Shown one piece after another: positions 1 to 7,792 of a stretch of DNA of 28,792 nt. Source of the DNA: a virus; the IMG/VR virus record IMGVR_UViG_3300042402_003058, positions 1 to 28,792 of that record; one strand, 5' to 3'. Under the pieces are notes generated by a model. It searched no databases. It was given only the letters and a program-made list of their open reading frames with translations, and was not told the DNA's origin. Numbering within the stretch: the first letter of the stretch is position 1; every line of letters starts with the position of its first letter. A program made the translations under genes and the position numbers.

Positions 1-116
1 CAGTTACGGAAGAAAAAGCTAAACAGATGATGGATTCTGCTGAATTAACTATAATAGAGGCGATGAACCCCAAAGAGTTTTTAGCAAAACATAATTTGAA
101 AAAAATTGGAAAATAA
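1..116 (+). CDS. C-terminal fragment of an unrecognised protein (5' end outside the window)
   Basis: The frame starting at base 3 is open from the window edge and ends at TAA 114-116, giving the last 37 residues of a protein. The tail is helical-looking and charged, with a run of acidic and lysine residues, then a segment around Asn-Pro-Lys-Glu-Phe-Leu and a basic end (Lys-Lys-Ile-Gly-Lys). No family can be recognised from so short a piece. The stop lies 8 bases inside the proposed start of the next gene, so the two are probably translationally coupled. It could be a chance open frame, but the close overlap and lack of other candidates make a real gene end more likely. Confidence 0.45.
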   Translation, partial: VTEEKAKQMMDSAELTIIEAMNPKEFLAKHNLKKIGK

Positions 117-750
117 TAATTATAAAATTAAAAGGGGATTTATTACACCATCCGAGTCCAAACAAATAATAAATTGGATAGACTCAATTGACCATAGTGG
201 TAATGGTGCTAATCATCATCTTTCGGAATTATCAAAAGAACTAAAAGGTAAAACTTATATGTTTGATATTTCGGATACACCTTTTACAAATTATATTACA
301 AAGTTTCAAGCGGTATCAGATGTTTCAAAAGATAAACTACCTGATTTGATTGATACCATTATTGATAGAATCGCAGAAGAATTTGAATTTCCTAAAAACC
401 ATATCTTTTTACAAGTGGTAGATATGAATAGTGGTGGAAAGATAAATCCTCACTATGACGCGGCAGTTGAAGGACATGTTAATTATAAATGTAATATTAG
501 TGTTTTATCGGAGGATTACGAATTATTTTTAGATAAAGATGTTATAAAAATAAATCAAGGTGATCTATACGGATTTGAGGCATCTCTATACAAACATTGG
601 ACAAACGAATTCAAATCAAGAAGAGTTTTCCTAAGTTTTGGTTTTATATTACCATACGATGTGGTGGGTAGAACTACAACCGATGTAAGAGTCCGATTAA
701 GTAAAAGAATTGAAAGGTATTTTCAGAAAACAATAGAAACCACCAATTAA
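106..750 (+). CDS. 2OG-Fe(II) oxygenase family protein
   Basis: A 214-residue protein with the layout of a 2-oxoglutarate/Fe(II)-dependent dioxygenase. The iron ligands appear as His117-x-Asp119 (in Pro-His-Tyr-Asp) and His164 (Lys-His-Trp), followed by Arg172/Arg173 in a beta strand ending Phe-Leu-Ser-Phe-Gly-Phe, where the 2OG-binding arginine sits. The family hydroxylates proteins, small molecules or bases, and such genes are frequent in T4-like phages; the substrate here cannot be told. No ATG occurs until about residue 52, which would cut into the fold, so I take the TTG at 106, overlapping the upstream stop by 11 bases. The start is therefore less certain than the family. The gene stands just before a small structural gene and the polymerase, with no terminator between. 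Confidence 0.75.
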   Translation: MENNNYKIKRGFITPSESKQIINWIDSIDHSGNGANHHLSELSKELKGKTYMFDISDTPFTNYITKFQAVSDVSKDKLPDLIDTIIDRIAEEFEFPKNHIFLQVVDMNSGGKINPHYDAAVEGHVNYKCNISVLSEDYELFLDKDVIKINQGDLYGFEASLYKHWTNEFKSRRVFLSFGFILPYDVVGRTTTDVRVRLSKRIERYFQKTIETTN

Positions 751-781
751 AACAAACATAAACAACAATCGGTTCTTAATG

Positions 782-789
782 TATTTATA
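782..789 (+). promoter_or_regulatory. Late-type promoter motif candidate (TATTTATA)
   Basis: Exact TATTTATA ending 4 bases before the ATG at 794. If it works as a -10 element the transcript would start at or very near the start codon. Confidence 0.4.
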
Positions 790-793
790 ACAT

Positions 794-1150
794 ATGGAAT
801 TTCACATAAGACAAGGGGCAACTGACCCAATATTAAAGATGAGAATGATTGACGACGGTAAAAACGATAAGTCATCATTCAATGAAATGTTAGCAAGTGG
901 TACAACAATCACCTTTGAGATGTCTGATGTGACAACGGGTGAACCTATGGTATTAGGATCTGAATGTCTTTTAACCAATAGAACAAAGAAGTATAACTAT
1001 ACAACTGACGAATATTACATCACACATAGATTTACAACCGAACACACATCACAAGTTGGTAGATTTGAGGGTAAGGTAACGATTACATTTGATAATGGTA
1101 ACATTCTTATATTACCTATTAAAGAAAAATTATACATCAATATTTCTTAA
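794..1150 (+). CDS. Small beta-rich structural protein, BppU-N-terminal-like
   Basis: A 118-residue protein, predicted to be mainly beta strand. It opens with Ile-Arg-Gln-Gly-Ala-Thr-Asp-Pro-Ile, followed by strands around Thr-Ile-Thr-Phe-Glu-Met-Ser and a late Gly-Arg-Phe-Glu-Gly-Lys-Val-Thr-Ile-Thr-Phe. This order matches the small immunoglobulin-like domain at the N-terminus of phage upper baseplate proteins (BppU, DUF2479 type): a glutamine-glycine-aspartate/threonine start, a 'valid input' strand, then a 'GxYxxxxxxTF-G' strand. That points to a virion part, perhaps an attachment domain for fibres or baseplate, but the match is by pattern only. It has its own TATTTATA motif and is followed by an untranslated stretch before the polymerase gene. 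It lies away from the main tail cluster. Confidence 0.45.
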   Translation: MEFHIRQGATDPILKMRMIDDGKNDKSSFNEMLASGTTITFEMSDVTTGEPMVLGSECLLTNRTKKYNYTTDEYYITHRFTTEHTSQVGRFEGKVTITFDNGNILILPIKEKLYINIS

Positions 1151-1168
1151 TACCCCCTTTTTTAATTA

Positions 1169-1176
1169 TATTTATT
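1169..1176 (+). promoter_or_regulatory. Late-type promoter motif candidate (TATTTATT)
   Basis: One mismatch from TATTTATA, 64 bases before the polymerase ATG. It would give a leader of about 58 bases that includes the hairpin at 1195-1208. Confidence 0.3.
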
Positions 1177-1194
1177 ATTGTAAACAAGGCAAAC

Positions 1195-1208
1195 TGTGGT
1201 TTTCCACA
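1195..1208 (+). promoter_or_regulatory. Small hairpin in the DNA polymerase leader
   Basis: TGTGG (1195-1199) and CCACA (1204-1208) can pair around a TTTT loop, 32 bases before the polymerase start. In T4 the polymerase gp43 represses its own translation by binding a leader hairpin. This stem is short and further from the start, so a role is only a suggestion. Confidence 0.3.
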
Positions 1209-1240
1209 AGCTAATACGTCACATTAAAAAAATATAAAAC

Positions 1241-4138
1241 ATGAAAGAGGTTATCTCTCAGGAAGTTATTGAAGGCTTCCTCAATGGTGGCGACGATGAA
1301 ATGTATATCGTCGGAGTTGAATACGACTATCCAACCAACACAATCTACAAGATTATTCAGGACCCTGAACAGGGGAAAATTATTAAACCTGATACATTTA
1401 CGCCATTTTTGTGGGCTGGTGATTTGACAGGTATGAATTTCTATGGAGATTCAAAGGCAATGCAAAAGAAACGTATGGGTGAGTTTGGTATTCTAATTGA
1501 AAAATTGGATACTCACGGAAACGAACGTTTAGAAAATGGTATGACCCATATTGTTAGAAGTATTAAATCTTATACAGATTTAGTATCGTTCTTTAGAATG
1601 GGTGGATTAAATCCTTGGGATGAAAAGTGTCGACACTTATTTACCATCTTAAACCCTGTGGAACAGTATCTTATACAGAAGAAAAAAAGATTATTTAAAG
1701 GTATTGATGATTACGGCGGAGTTAATAGATTTGTATTTGATATTGAAACCACAGGTCTTGATCCTGAGACTTGTGTTATTATATTAATTGGAGTTAAGGA
1801 CAACCGTGGAATGAATGAAACAATTCCGGCGTTTGGTGAAGACGGTGAAAAGAAATGTATAGAAAGATTTTTTCAATACATTAAAGATTTAAAACCAACC
1901 ATTGTTGCAGGTTATAACTCGGCATTCTTTGACTGGCCATTTATATTAAAAAGAGCAGAAATATTAGGTGTTGATGTCAATAGCCTCACACAAATCTTTA
2001 CATCTCAAGGAATGAAAGAGAAGGAAGGAATGTTAAAACTTGCAAATGAAGTTGAGCCTTATAAACAACACGTTATATGGGGATTTAATATCATCGATAT
2101 TGCACATTCTGTAAGACGTGCTCAGGCAATCAATAGTGAAATTAAAAGTTGGGGATTGAAATATATTACAACATATTTGGAAAAAGAAAAACCTAATCGT
2201 GTGTATGTAGATGGGGCAAAGATTTCTAAAATATATCTTGACAACGAAAGTTATTATGTAAATCCAAAGACGGGTGGGTATAAACAAATCGGAGAACCCG
2301 GTACAGAAAATTTAACACAAAAATATCCTGGTAAGTTTGAGATATGGACAGGAAGAAAAATTGTAGAACAGTATCTTGATGATGACTTGTATGAGACCAT
2401 GGTCGTAGACGATAGTTTCTCTCAATCAACATTTTTACTTTCTAAATTGGTTCCTACCACGTATGAAAGAATTGCAACAATGGGAACCGCAACACTGTGG
2501 AAAATTATCATGTTAGCGTGGTCATATGAACACAACTTGGCAATTCCCGAAAAAGACGAGAAACGTGCTTTCACAGGAGGTTTATCTCGTTTATTAAATG
2601 TGGGATATGCAAAGAACATTGTTAAGTTTGACTATTCATCACTCTACCCATCTATTCAATTAGTATATGATGTGTTTCCTGATTGTGATGTTATGGGTGT
2701 ACAAAAATCAATGTTAAAATATTTCAGAAACATTCGTATTAAATATAAAAACTTAGCGGGTGAATTGAAAAATAGTGATCCTGTCATGTCTGAGGTATAT
2801 GACCGTAAACAATTACCAATTAAGATTTTTATCAATGCGTATTTTGGTAGTTTATCGGCACCACACGTATTCCCTTGGGGTGAAATGAATTCAGGTGAAA
2901 CCATTACCTGTATTGGTCGTCAGTGTTTACGTATGATGATTATGTTCTACATGAAGAAGGGTTATAAACCTCTCGTAATGGATACGGATGGTGTGAACTT
3001 TGAAACGCCCGATACTGCAAAAGATGCTGTGTATGTCGGTAAAGGATTAAATGAATTAGTAACCGAAGGAAAAGAATATACGGGTATTGAAGCACATACT
3101 GCGGAGTTTAATGATATTTTTATGAGAGGTGAAATGGGTTTAGATATTGACTATGTTGCGCCAGCTTGTATTAATGTTTCTCGTAAGAACTATATCATTA
3201 AGATAATAAAGAAAGGAAAAGAGAAAATTAAATTGACAGGTAACACAATTAAATCTAAAAAATTACAAACATATATTGTTGAGTTTTTAGATGAAGGATT
3301 AAAGTATTTGTTAAATGGTGATGGTCATTCATTCGTGGAATTATATTACGATTATGTGACAAAGATTTACGAAAAAGAAATTCCATTATCAAAGATTGCA
3401 AACAAAGCACGTGTTAAACAAAGTATTAATGAATATAAAAAGTATGTTATGAAAACTACTAAGGCTGGTTCATTAATGTCTCGTCAAGCACATATGGAAT
3501 TGATTATGAATAGTGATTATCCCGCAGGTTTAGGTGATACAATTTATTATGTTAATAATGGAACAAAAAAATCATCAGGTGATGTGCAGAAGATTACAAA
3601 ACCAACAAAAAAACAACAAGAAGAATTTACAGCAAAGAATGGTTATCCGATGCCAAATGATTATATCGAGGTCAATTGTTATATGATTGATGAAAAGGAA
3701 ATATTAAATAACCCAGATTTAAAAGGTGATTATAATGTTCCTCGTTATTTAAATAATTTTAATAAACGTGTTGAACCTTTATTGGTTGTTTTTAATCCGG
3801 CAATTAGAGAAGATATATTAATTGAAGATCCAAAAGATAGACAATACTTTACAAAAGCACAATGTGATTTAGTGAATGGTTTTCCATTAAAAGAAGAAGG
3901 TCAAGATAAATTAGATGAGGTTATGACTTTATCTGATAGTGAAGTAATCTTTTGGAATAGAGTTGGGCGTGATCCTTACTTTATGTATGTGGAAAATAGT
4001 TTAGAGCTTGCAGATCAATATTGGGTGGAACATAACAGAAAGGTTGTTACACTACAAGCTGAAAGTACTAAATCTAATGAAGAAGAAATAATCGAAACAA
4101 ATGGTCACGATTATGCATTTCACGCAATAGAAAGTTAG
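1241..4138 (+). CDS. Family B DNA polymerase (T4 gp43-like)
   Basis: A 965-residue replicative DNA polymerase with proofreading. The exonuclease part shows Exo I Asp167-Ile-Glu169 in Phe-Asp-Ile-Glu-Thr-Thr-Gly and Exo II around Asn226...Phe230-Asp231. A late Tyr-Leu-Asp-Asp-Asp near 378-382 is in the place of Exo III. The polymerase part shows motif A at Asp464 with Ser-Leu-Tyr-Pro-Ser-Ile (467-472), motif B Lys528...Asn532-Ala-Tyr-Phe-Gly536, and motif C Asp581-Thr-Asp583. Motif C is followed by Gly584 rather than the usual Ser. Length is close to T4 gp43 (898). The first ATG of the frame is used; it follows an A-rich leader without Shine-Dalgarno. The stop interlocks with that of the convergent minus-strand gene (4-base overlap), with no terminator between them. 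Confidence 0.95.
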   Translation: MKEVISQEVIEGFLNGGDDEMYIVGVEYDYPTNTIYKIIQDPEQGKIIKPDTFTPFLWAGDLTGMNFYGDSKAMQKKRMGEFGILIEKLDTHGNERLENGMTHIVRSIKSYTDLVSFFRMGGLNPWDEKCRHLFTILNPVEQYLIQKKKRLFKGIDDYGGVNRFVFDIETTGLDPETCVIILIGVKDNRGMNETIPAFGEDGEKKCIERFFQYIKDLKPTIVAGYNSAFFDWPFILKRAEILGVDVNSLTQIFTSQGMKEKEGMLKLANEVEPYKQHVIWGFNIIDIAHSVRRAQAINSEIKSWGLKYITTYLEKEKPNRVYVDGAKISKIYLDNESYYVNPKTGGYKQIGEPGTENLTQKYPGKFEIWTGRKIVEQYLDDDLYETMVVDDSFSQSTFLLSKLVPTTYERIATMGTATLWKIIMLAWSYEHNLAIPEKDEKRAFTGGLSRLLNVGYAKNIVKFDYSSLYPSIQLVYDVFPDCDVMGVQKSMLKYFRNIRIKYKNLAGELKNSDPVMSEVYDRKQLPIKIFINAYFGSLSAPHVFPWGEMNSGETITCIGRQCLRMMIMFYMKKGYKPLVMDTDGVNFETPDTAKDAVYVGKGLNELVTEGKEYTGIEAHTAEFNDIFMRGEMGLDIDYVAPACINVSRKNYIIKIIKKGKEKIKLTGNTIKSKKLQTYIVEFLDEGLKYLLNGDGHSFVELYYDYVTKIYEKEIPLSKIANKARVKQSINEYKKYVMKTTKAGSLMSRQAHMELIMNSDYPAGLGDTIYYVNNGTKKSSGDVQKITKPTKKQQEEFTAKNGYPMPNDYIEVNCYMIDEKEILNNPDLKGDYNVPRYLNNFNKRVEPLLVVFNPAIREDILIEDPKDRQYFTKAQCDLVNGFPLKEEGQDKLDEVMTLSDSEVIFWNRVGRDPYFMYVENSLELADQYWVEHNRKVVTLQAESTKSNEEEIIETNGHDYAFHAIES

Positions 4139-5250
4139 ATTACATTAAATGGCGAAGGCATTGCTCTATATTTAAGTGCCTTATTAAGATTCTCCGCTTC
4201 GGCACCTTTTCTTTCAAGGATTTTTTCGGGGCGGAGTCTTTCTAATCTATTCATAAGTTCTTCCACCAATTTAGATTTCTCGTCTTTACCTTCCGTAATT
4301 AATGAAGAATAATCTAATTTAACAGTACTATCAGGAACTTGTAAGTCACCCGAGAATTTACCCCAAATACGACCTAAACCTTCCTTAGCGTAAGCAATCA
4401 AATACTTTCTAACCCAGTTTTGTGCCGGTTTATTTAATGATTCCCACATCAATGGTTCGGTTTCAACATCGGACGGTAATTTAATAACATCTTTATTATT
4501 TTTTAAACAAGTATCTCTATCCATAGTATCATAATACCAATACCATACATTATAATTTTTTCGTTGAACGGAACCAAAATCAAATTTACCACCTGGTACA
4601 TTGTATAAGTGAACTAATTTTTTTCCTTCTGGTCCCGCAGTAATTCTATAAGTTAAATCACCACCAATTAATCTATTTTTAATGGATCTATCTTGCATTC
4701 TTAATAATAAATCAAATGCTGGCATCATAAAGTATGAACCTGAGTTACCCATTTGTGCAAATCCACCAGCACCACCAAAACCTAATCCACCAAGACCACC
4801 AAATCCCGCCATAAACGGATCAACAAATGAATCATTTAATTCTGCACGAGTAAACCATAATAATTCATTTATCTCACGACCGGCTGGTATTTCATAAACC
4901 TGAGTTCCTCCTGTAAGTGCAAAATAATCCTTTTTCAATTCCCAATCACCACCAGCTTGTAAACCTACAATTTTAGAATATGAGTGAGTATATTGTGTTT
5001 CGTAATCTAAACTTCTTGTTGTGAACGCTCTTGATAATGATTGTGTATCCACATCTAAACCCGCTAACGCCGACCATTGAGACTCAATCAACCAATCACT
5101 AACGTATTGTTCGTATTCAGACAAAGCTAATTCCATGAAGGTATCCATTTGTTCTTCGGTAAGTTCAATACCACGAACTGGCATACCTAATAGGTGAAAT
5201 ACCTGTGTATATAATTTATCCTTTTCCGCTTGTGAAATAATTTGAGACAT
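4135..5250 (-). CDS. Head-tail neck protein candidate (T4 gp13-like)
   Basis: A 371-residue protein. Its N-terminal 60 residues follow a pattern seen in gp13-type neck proteins of T4-like marine phages: a hydrophobic helix ending Leu-Leu-Gly-Met-Pro (about 19-23), then Glu-Leu-Thr-Glu-Glu-Gln and a helix of the form Ala-Leu-Ser-Glu-Tyr-Glu-Gln-Tyr. Gp13 closes the packaged head and joins the tail. The middle holds a glycine-rich loop (about 148-168, repeated Gly-Gly-Leu/Phe) of a kind that is often disordered. The C-terminal 60 residues are charged and helical. Supporting context: the next tail genes on the plus strand fit the gp14 and gp15 positions. Against: it is on the opposite strand and separated from them by a helicase gene. 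The assignment rests on pattern and order only. Confidence 0.45.
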   Translation of the reverse strand: MSQIISQAEKDKLYTQVFHLLGMPVRGIELTEEQMDTFMELALSEYEQYVSDWLIESQWSALAGLDVDTQSLSRAFTTRSLDYETQYTHSYSKIVGLQAGGDWELKKDYFALTGGTQVYEIPAGREINELLWFTRAELNDSFVDPFMAGFGGLGGLGFGGAGGFAQMGNSGSYFMMPAFDLLLRMQDRSIKNRLIGGDLTYRITAGPEGKKLVHLYNVPGGKFDFGSVQRKNYNVWYWYYDTMDRDTCLKNNKDVIKLPSDVETEPLMWESLNKPAQNWVRKYLIAYAKEGLGRIWGKFSGDLQVPDSTVKLDYSSLITEGKDEKSKLVEELMNRLERLRPEKILERKGAEAENLNKALKYRAMPSPFNVI

Positions 5251-5265
5251 AATTTGATTTATTCT

Positions 5266-5273
5266 TATAAATA
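5266..5273 (-). promoter_or_regulatory. Late-type promoter motif candidate (TATTTATA on minus)
   Basis: Reads TATTTATA toward the minus-strand gene starting at 5250 (15 bases between). On the plus strand it reads TATAAATA, the T4 late promoter sequence, 15 bases before the ATG at 5289, so it could serve both directions. Confidence 0.4.
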
Positions 5274-5288
5274 TCTTATATTTCTATT

Positions 5289-5492
5289 ATGAACGAGAAA
5301 CTAAACGAATTATTCAGTATCTGTGGGATTAACGACTTCGTATTCCACTTACAAAAAGAGGGTGAAACTAATTATATAGACTATACTTTAGACCCTAAAA
5401 ACATTGTAGTGAATATTCCCGATATTGAAGATAAGAAGTTAGATCAGTTAATAACCGATAAAATTGAGGAATTAAAGGAGGCTTTTAAGTAG
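5289..5492 (+). CDS. Small acidic protein of unknown function
   Basis: A 67-residue acidic protein, ATG start, not assigned to any family. It has one helix, a central beta-like part (Tyr-Ile-Asp-Tyr-Thr-Leu, then Asn-Ile-Val-Val-Asn-Ile) and a C-terminal helix rich in Glu and Lys. It is the only plus-strand gene between two minus-strand genes: it is divergent from the neck candidate (38-base gap holding a TATAAATA/TATTTATA element) and converges on the helicase gene, overlapping its 3' end by 21 bases. Codon use looks like its neighbours. The overlap makes antisense effects possible but nothing in the sequence shows this directly. Confidence 0.55.
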   Translation: MNEKLNELFSICGINDFVFHLQKEGETNYIDYTLDPKNIVVNIPDIEDKKLDQLITDKIEELKEAFK

Positions 5493-7223
5493 GTCTTTAC
5501 TGAACGATTCTGAATACTCCCCGTCGCCCATAACTTGGTCGATGACGTTCTTTTTCTTTTGTAAAATATTATAAATTACCTTTTCAATTGTATTCTCAAA
5601 AACAGGGTAATAAACTAGTACACTATTTTTTTGACCATAACGATATGCACGATCTTCACCTTGTGAATGATCCGCTGGTACAAATGATAAGTCATTCATG
5701 ATAACAACTTCTGCTGCGGTTAATGTAATACCAACACCAGCAGCTTTAATATTACCAATGAACACTTTTACTTTATCTTCATTTTGAAATCTATCTACAG
5801 CATCTTGTCTTTTATCTTTAGACATACGACCATCAAGCGTTACAGAATTCTTTTTGTACTTATCATGTAACATATCAAGAGTCATAGTAAAGTTAGTTAG
5901 TACAATTACTTTCTTTCCTTGTTCTAGACATTTATCTATCAATTCACAAGTGTATGGTATTTTTTCATAAGAAATAAGTTGTCTAATTTTCATTAAACGA
6001 TTTAATGTTACACTAATTGTTTCATCGTTTTTCTTATCATTAGTAATGCGTGTAAACTCTTCTAGTTCTTCATCATACATTTTACTTGTAAGTTCTACAA
6101 ACACAGGTGTAACAATCTTTTCAGGTAAATCAAGGATGTCAGTTTTCATTCTACGAAGAACGTATGATTTGGTACGTTCACGAAGTTCGTCTAAATTGCT
6201 TGCCCCACTTGTGTTCCAAACTTTTCTATTACCAACTGTAAATTGATAACCTTTACAATATCTACGGACATATGATTGCCAATTTAATGTCAAAGGTGAA
6301 TCGACAATTTTTAATAAGTTGAAATAGTTAATAGGTCTTGAAGTCATTGGTGTACCGGTTAATAGCCATACTTTAGGTATTTGTTCTAAAACATCATTTA
6401 ACAAACGTGTTCTATTCGCTGTGGTATTTGAAATGTAATGTGCTTCATCTACAATTGCCAAATCAAATTTTTCATTAACTAATAATTTATAATCATCACT
6501 ATCTTCACTTTTATCTGTTGTGTGATAATTTTTTATAATATCATAATTAATAATATAAAAATCAAATGTAGATCCCCATTTACGTCCTTCGACAATTAAT
6601 ACACGTCGATCGGAGTAATTTGCAATCTCTCTTTGCCAGTTAATTTTAAGTGAAGCTGGACAAACAATTAAAACTTTTTTTGCACCACATTCTAATGCTC
6701 CAATAACTGCCGACGTAGTTTTACCCAAACCCATATCGTCAGCAAGAATAAACTTATCATTAGCTAATAATTTTTCAATTGCTACTTTTTGATGTTCCAT
6801 AGGTGGACGAACATCGTATGGACTATAATCAATAACTCTATTTAATTTTTTTTCTTCTTGAACAATTGCGGCCTTAGGTAACCACATTGCATGGTTTTGT
6901 TGACGTTCAAATACTTTACCCCAAATGTGATAAGCCTTATCGGATTCACATAATAATTTTTCACACCATACTTTATCTGGGGGAGTTGGTAATAACATAT
7001 CTTCCATCAATTTCTCACCAAACGTAGATACGATACTGATGTTTTTACGTGCAACCTTAGGTACGGTATCTTTATATTTGATAACATACTCCGACTGTGG
7101 GCGAGTCAATTTAAAGTTTTTAACCTCAACAAATTTTCGTTTGTATTCTAATAAAACATTATTGGACCCGTCATATTCATTTAATATTTCTCTCGCTTCA
7201 ACTTCTGGTATTTTTCTTTCCAT
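5472..7223 (-). CDS. SNF2-family DNA-dependent ATPase / helicase
   Basis: A 583-residue superfamily 2 ATPase of the SNF2 type. In order: a lead-in with Gln145 in Pro-Met-Glu-His-Gln; Walker A Asp-Asp-Met-Gly-Leu-Gly-Lys-Thr (162-169); motif Ia region Cys-Pro-Ala-Ser-Leu (188-192); DEAH box Asp259-Glu-Ala-His262; motif III Leu-Thr-Gly-Thr-Pro (288-292); motif V Ala-Gly-Val-Gly-Ile-Thr-Leu-Thr (495-502); and motif VI Gln521-x2-Asp-Arg-Ala-Tyr-Arg-x-Gly-Gln531. All motifs for ATP-driven movement on duplex DNA are present. Residues 1-130 form an N-terminal part with no recognised domain. In phages such enzymes are linked to replication fork remodelling or recombination, possibly filling the role of UvsW in T4; that is inference. 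ATG start, 5 bases after a TATTTATA element on its strand. Confidence 0.9.
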   Translation of the reverse strand: MERKIPEVEAREILNEYDGSNNVLLEYKRKFVEVKNFKLTRPQSEYVIKYKDTVPKVARKNISIVSTFGEKLMEDMLLPTPPDKVWCEKLLCESDKAYHIWGKVFERQQNHAMWLPKAAIVQEEKKLNRVIDYSPYDVRPPMEHQKVAIEKLLANDKFILADDMGLGKTTSAVIGALECGAKKVLIVCPASLKINWQREIANYSDRRVLIVEGRKWGSTFDFYIINYDIIKNYHTTDKSEDSDDYKLLVNEKFDLAIVDEAHYISNTTANRTRLLNDVLEQIPKVWLLTGTPMTSRPINYFNLLKIVDSPLTLNWQSYVRRYCKGYQFTVGNRKVWNTSGASNLDELRERTKSYVLRRMKTDILDLPEKIVTPVFVELTSKMYDEELEEFTRITNDKKNDETISVTLNRLMKIRQLISYEKIPYTCELIDKCLEQGKKVIVLTNFTMTLDMLHDKYKKNSVTLDGRMSKDKRQDAVDRFQNEDKVKVFIGNIKAAGVGITLTAAEVVIMNDLSFVPADHSQGEDRAYRYGQKNSVLVYYPVFENTIEKVIYNILQKKKNVIDQVMGDGEYSESFSKDLLKSLL

Positions 7224-7228
7224 CGTAT

Positions 7229-7236
7229 TATAAATA
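7229..7236 (-). promoter_or_regulatory. Late-type promoter motif candidate (TATTTATA on minus)
   Basis: Exact TATTTATA in the direction of the helicase gene, 5 bases before its ATG. Forms a divergent pair with the plus-strand copy at 7266-7273. Confidence 0.4.
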
Positions 7237-7265
7237 ATATAACTAAATAGAATGTATATTTAAAC

Positions 7266-7273
7266 TATTTATT
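7266..7273 (+). promoter_or_regulatory. Late-type promoter motif candidate (TATTTATT)
   Basis: One mismatch from TATTTATA, 5 bases before the ATG at 7279; an AGGA directly after it may act as a weak ribosome binding site. Confidence 0.35.
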
Positions 7274-7278
7274 AGGAT

Positions 7279-7791
7279 ATGAACAATAAACTACCGATTA
7301 CTCGTTTAGGTAAGTTCTTCTCACAGGACGACTTTGATATTAACATTCAGATGGGTCAGGAGTATCTACACGGGGATTTGAATATGAAATTGGTCTTATA
7401 TCGTGTTGATAGACAAAAGACCGATAATGACGACGTATACGCCGAGGCGGGTATGGATGAGATTAAGTTTTTCCCGCCGGTTGAGTTTAATGCGTTGGTT
7501 AAAATAGATGAACCTAAAAATTCAACTTACACCAAAGGTCTTATGAGATATAATGAACCAGGTAATATGATATTATCTGTTTACATTACACACCTCAACG
7601 AATTGGGAATTGATATTAGATACGGTGATTATATTGGTTACGCGGATTCAGAAGAAAAATTGAGATATTACACGGTTACCAATGACGGTAGAGTAACATC
7701 TGATAATAAACATAAAATGTTCGGATACAAACCACATTATAGAAATATAGTTTGTGCCCCTACACAAGAAGGAGAATTTAGAGGAGTTTAA
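7279..7791 (+). CDS. Neck / head-closure protein candidate (gp14 position)
   Basis: A 170-residue protein without membrane segments. It starts with a loop-rich part and then shows beta segments, including Gly-Asp-Tyr-Ile-Gly-Tyr (about 113-118) followed by a Tyr-Tyr-Thr-Val strand. This resembles the 'GD-I-Y ... K-Y-I/V' ending of phage head-closure and gp14-type neck proteins. Its position directly before a gp15-like gene and shortly before sheath and tube is where T4 has gene 14. It is shorter than T4 gp14 (256). Its stop at 7789-7791 touches the start of the next gene at 7793, so the two are almost certainly co-transcribed. The identification leans mostly on gene order. Confidence 0.4.
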   Translation: MNNKLPITRLGKFFSQDDFDINIQMGQEYLHGDLNMKLVLYRVDRQKTDNDDVYAEAGMDEIKFFPPVEFNALVKIDEPKNSTYTKGLMRYNEPGNMILSVYITHLNELGIDIRYGDYIGYADSEEKLRYYTVTNDGRVTSDNKHKMFGYKPHYRNIVCAPTQEGEFRGV

Positions 7792-7792
7792 T

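Noticed and set aside
1151-1165. C-run followed by T-run after the BppU-like gene as a terminator
   Set aside because: There is no stem before the T-run.
4682-4897. Plus-strand frame coding a Pro/Asn-rich peptide
   Set aside because: It is the complement of the glycine-rich loop of the gp13-like gene, with no leader signals.
7754-7792. GTG start 39 bases earlier for the gp15-like gene
   Set aside because: It would lie well inside the previous gene; ATG 7793 follows a GAGGAG stretch and sits directly after the upstream stop.
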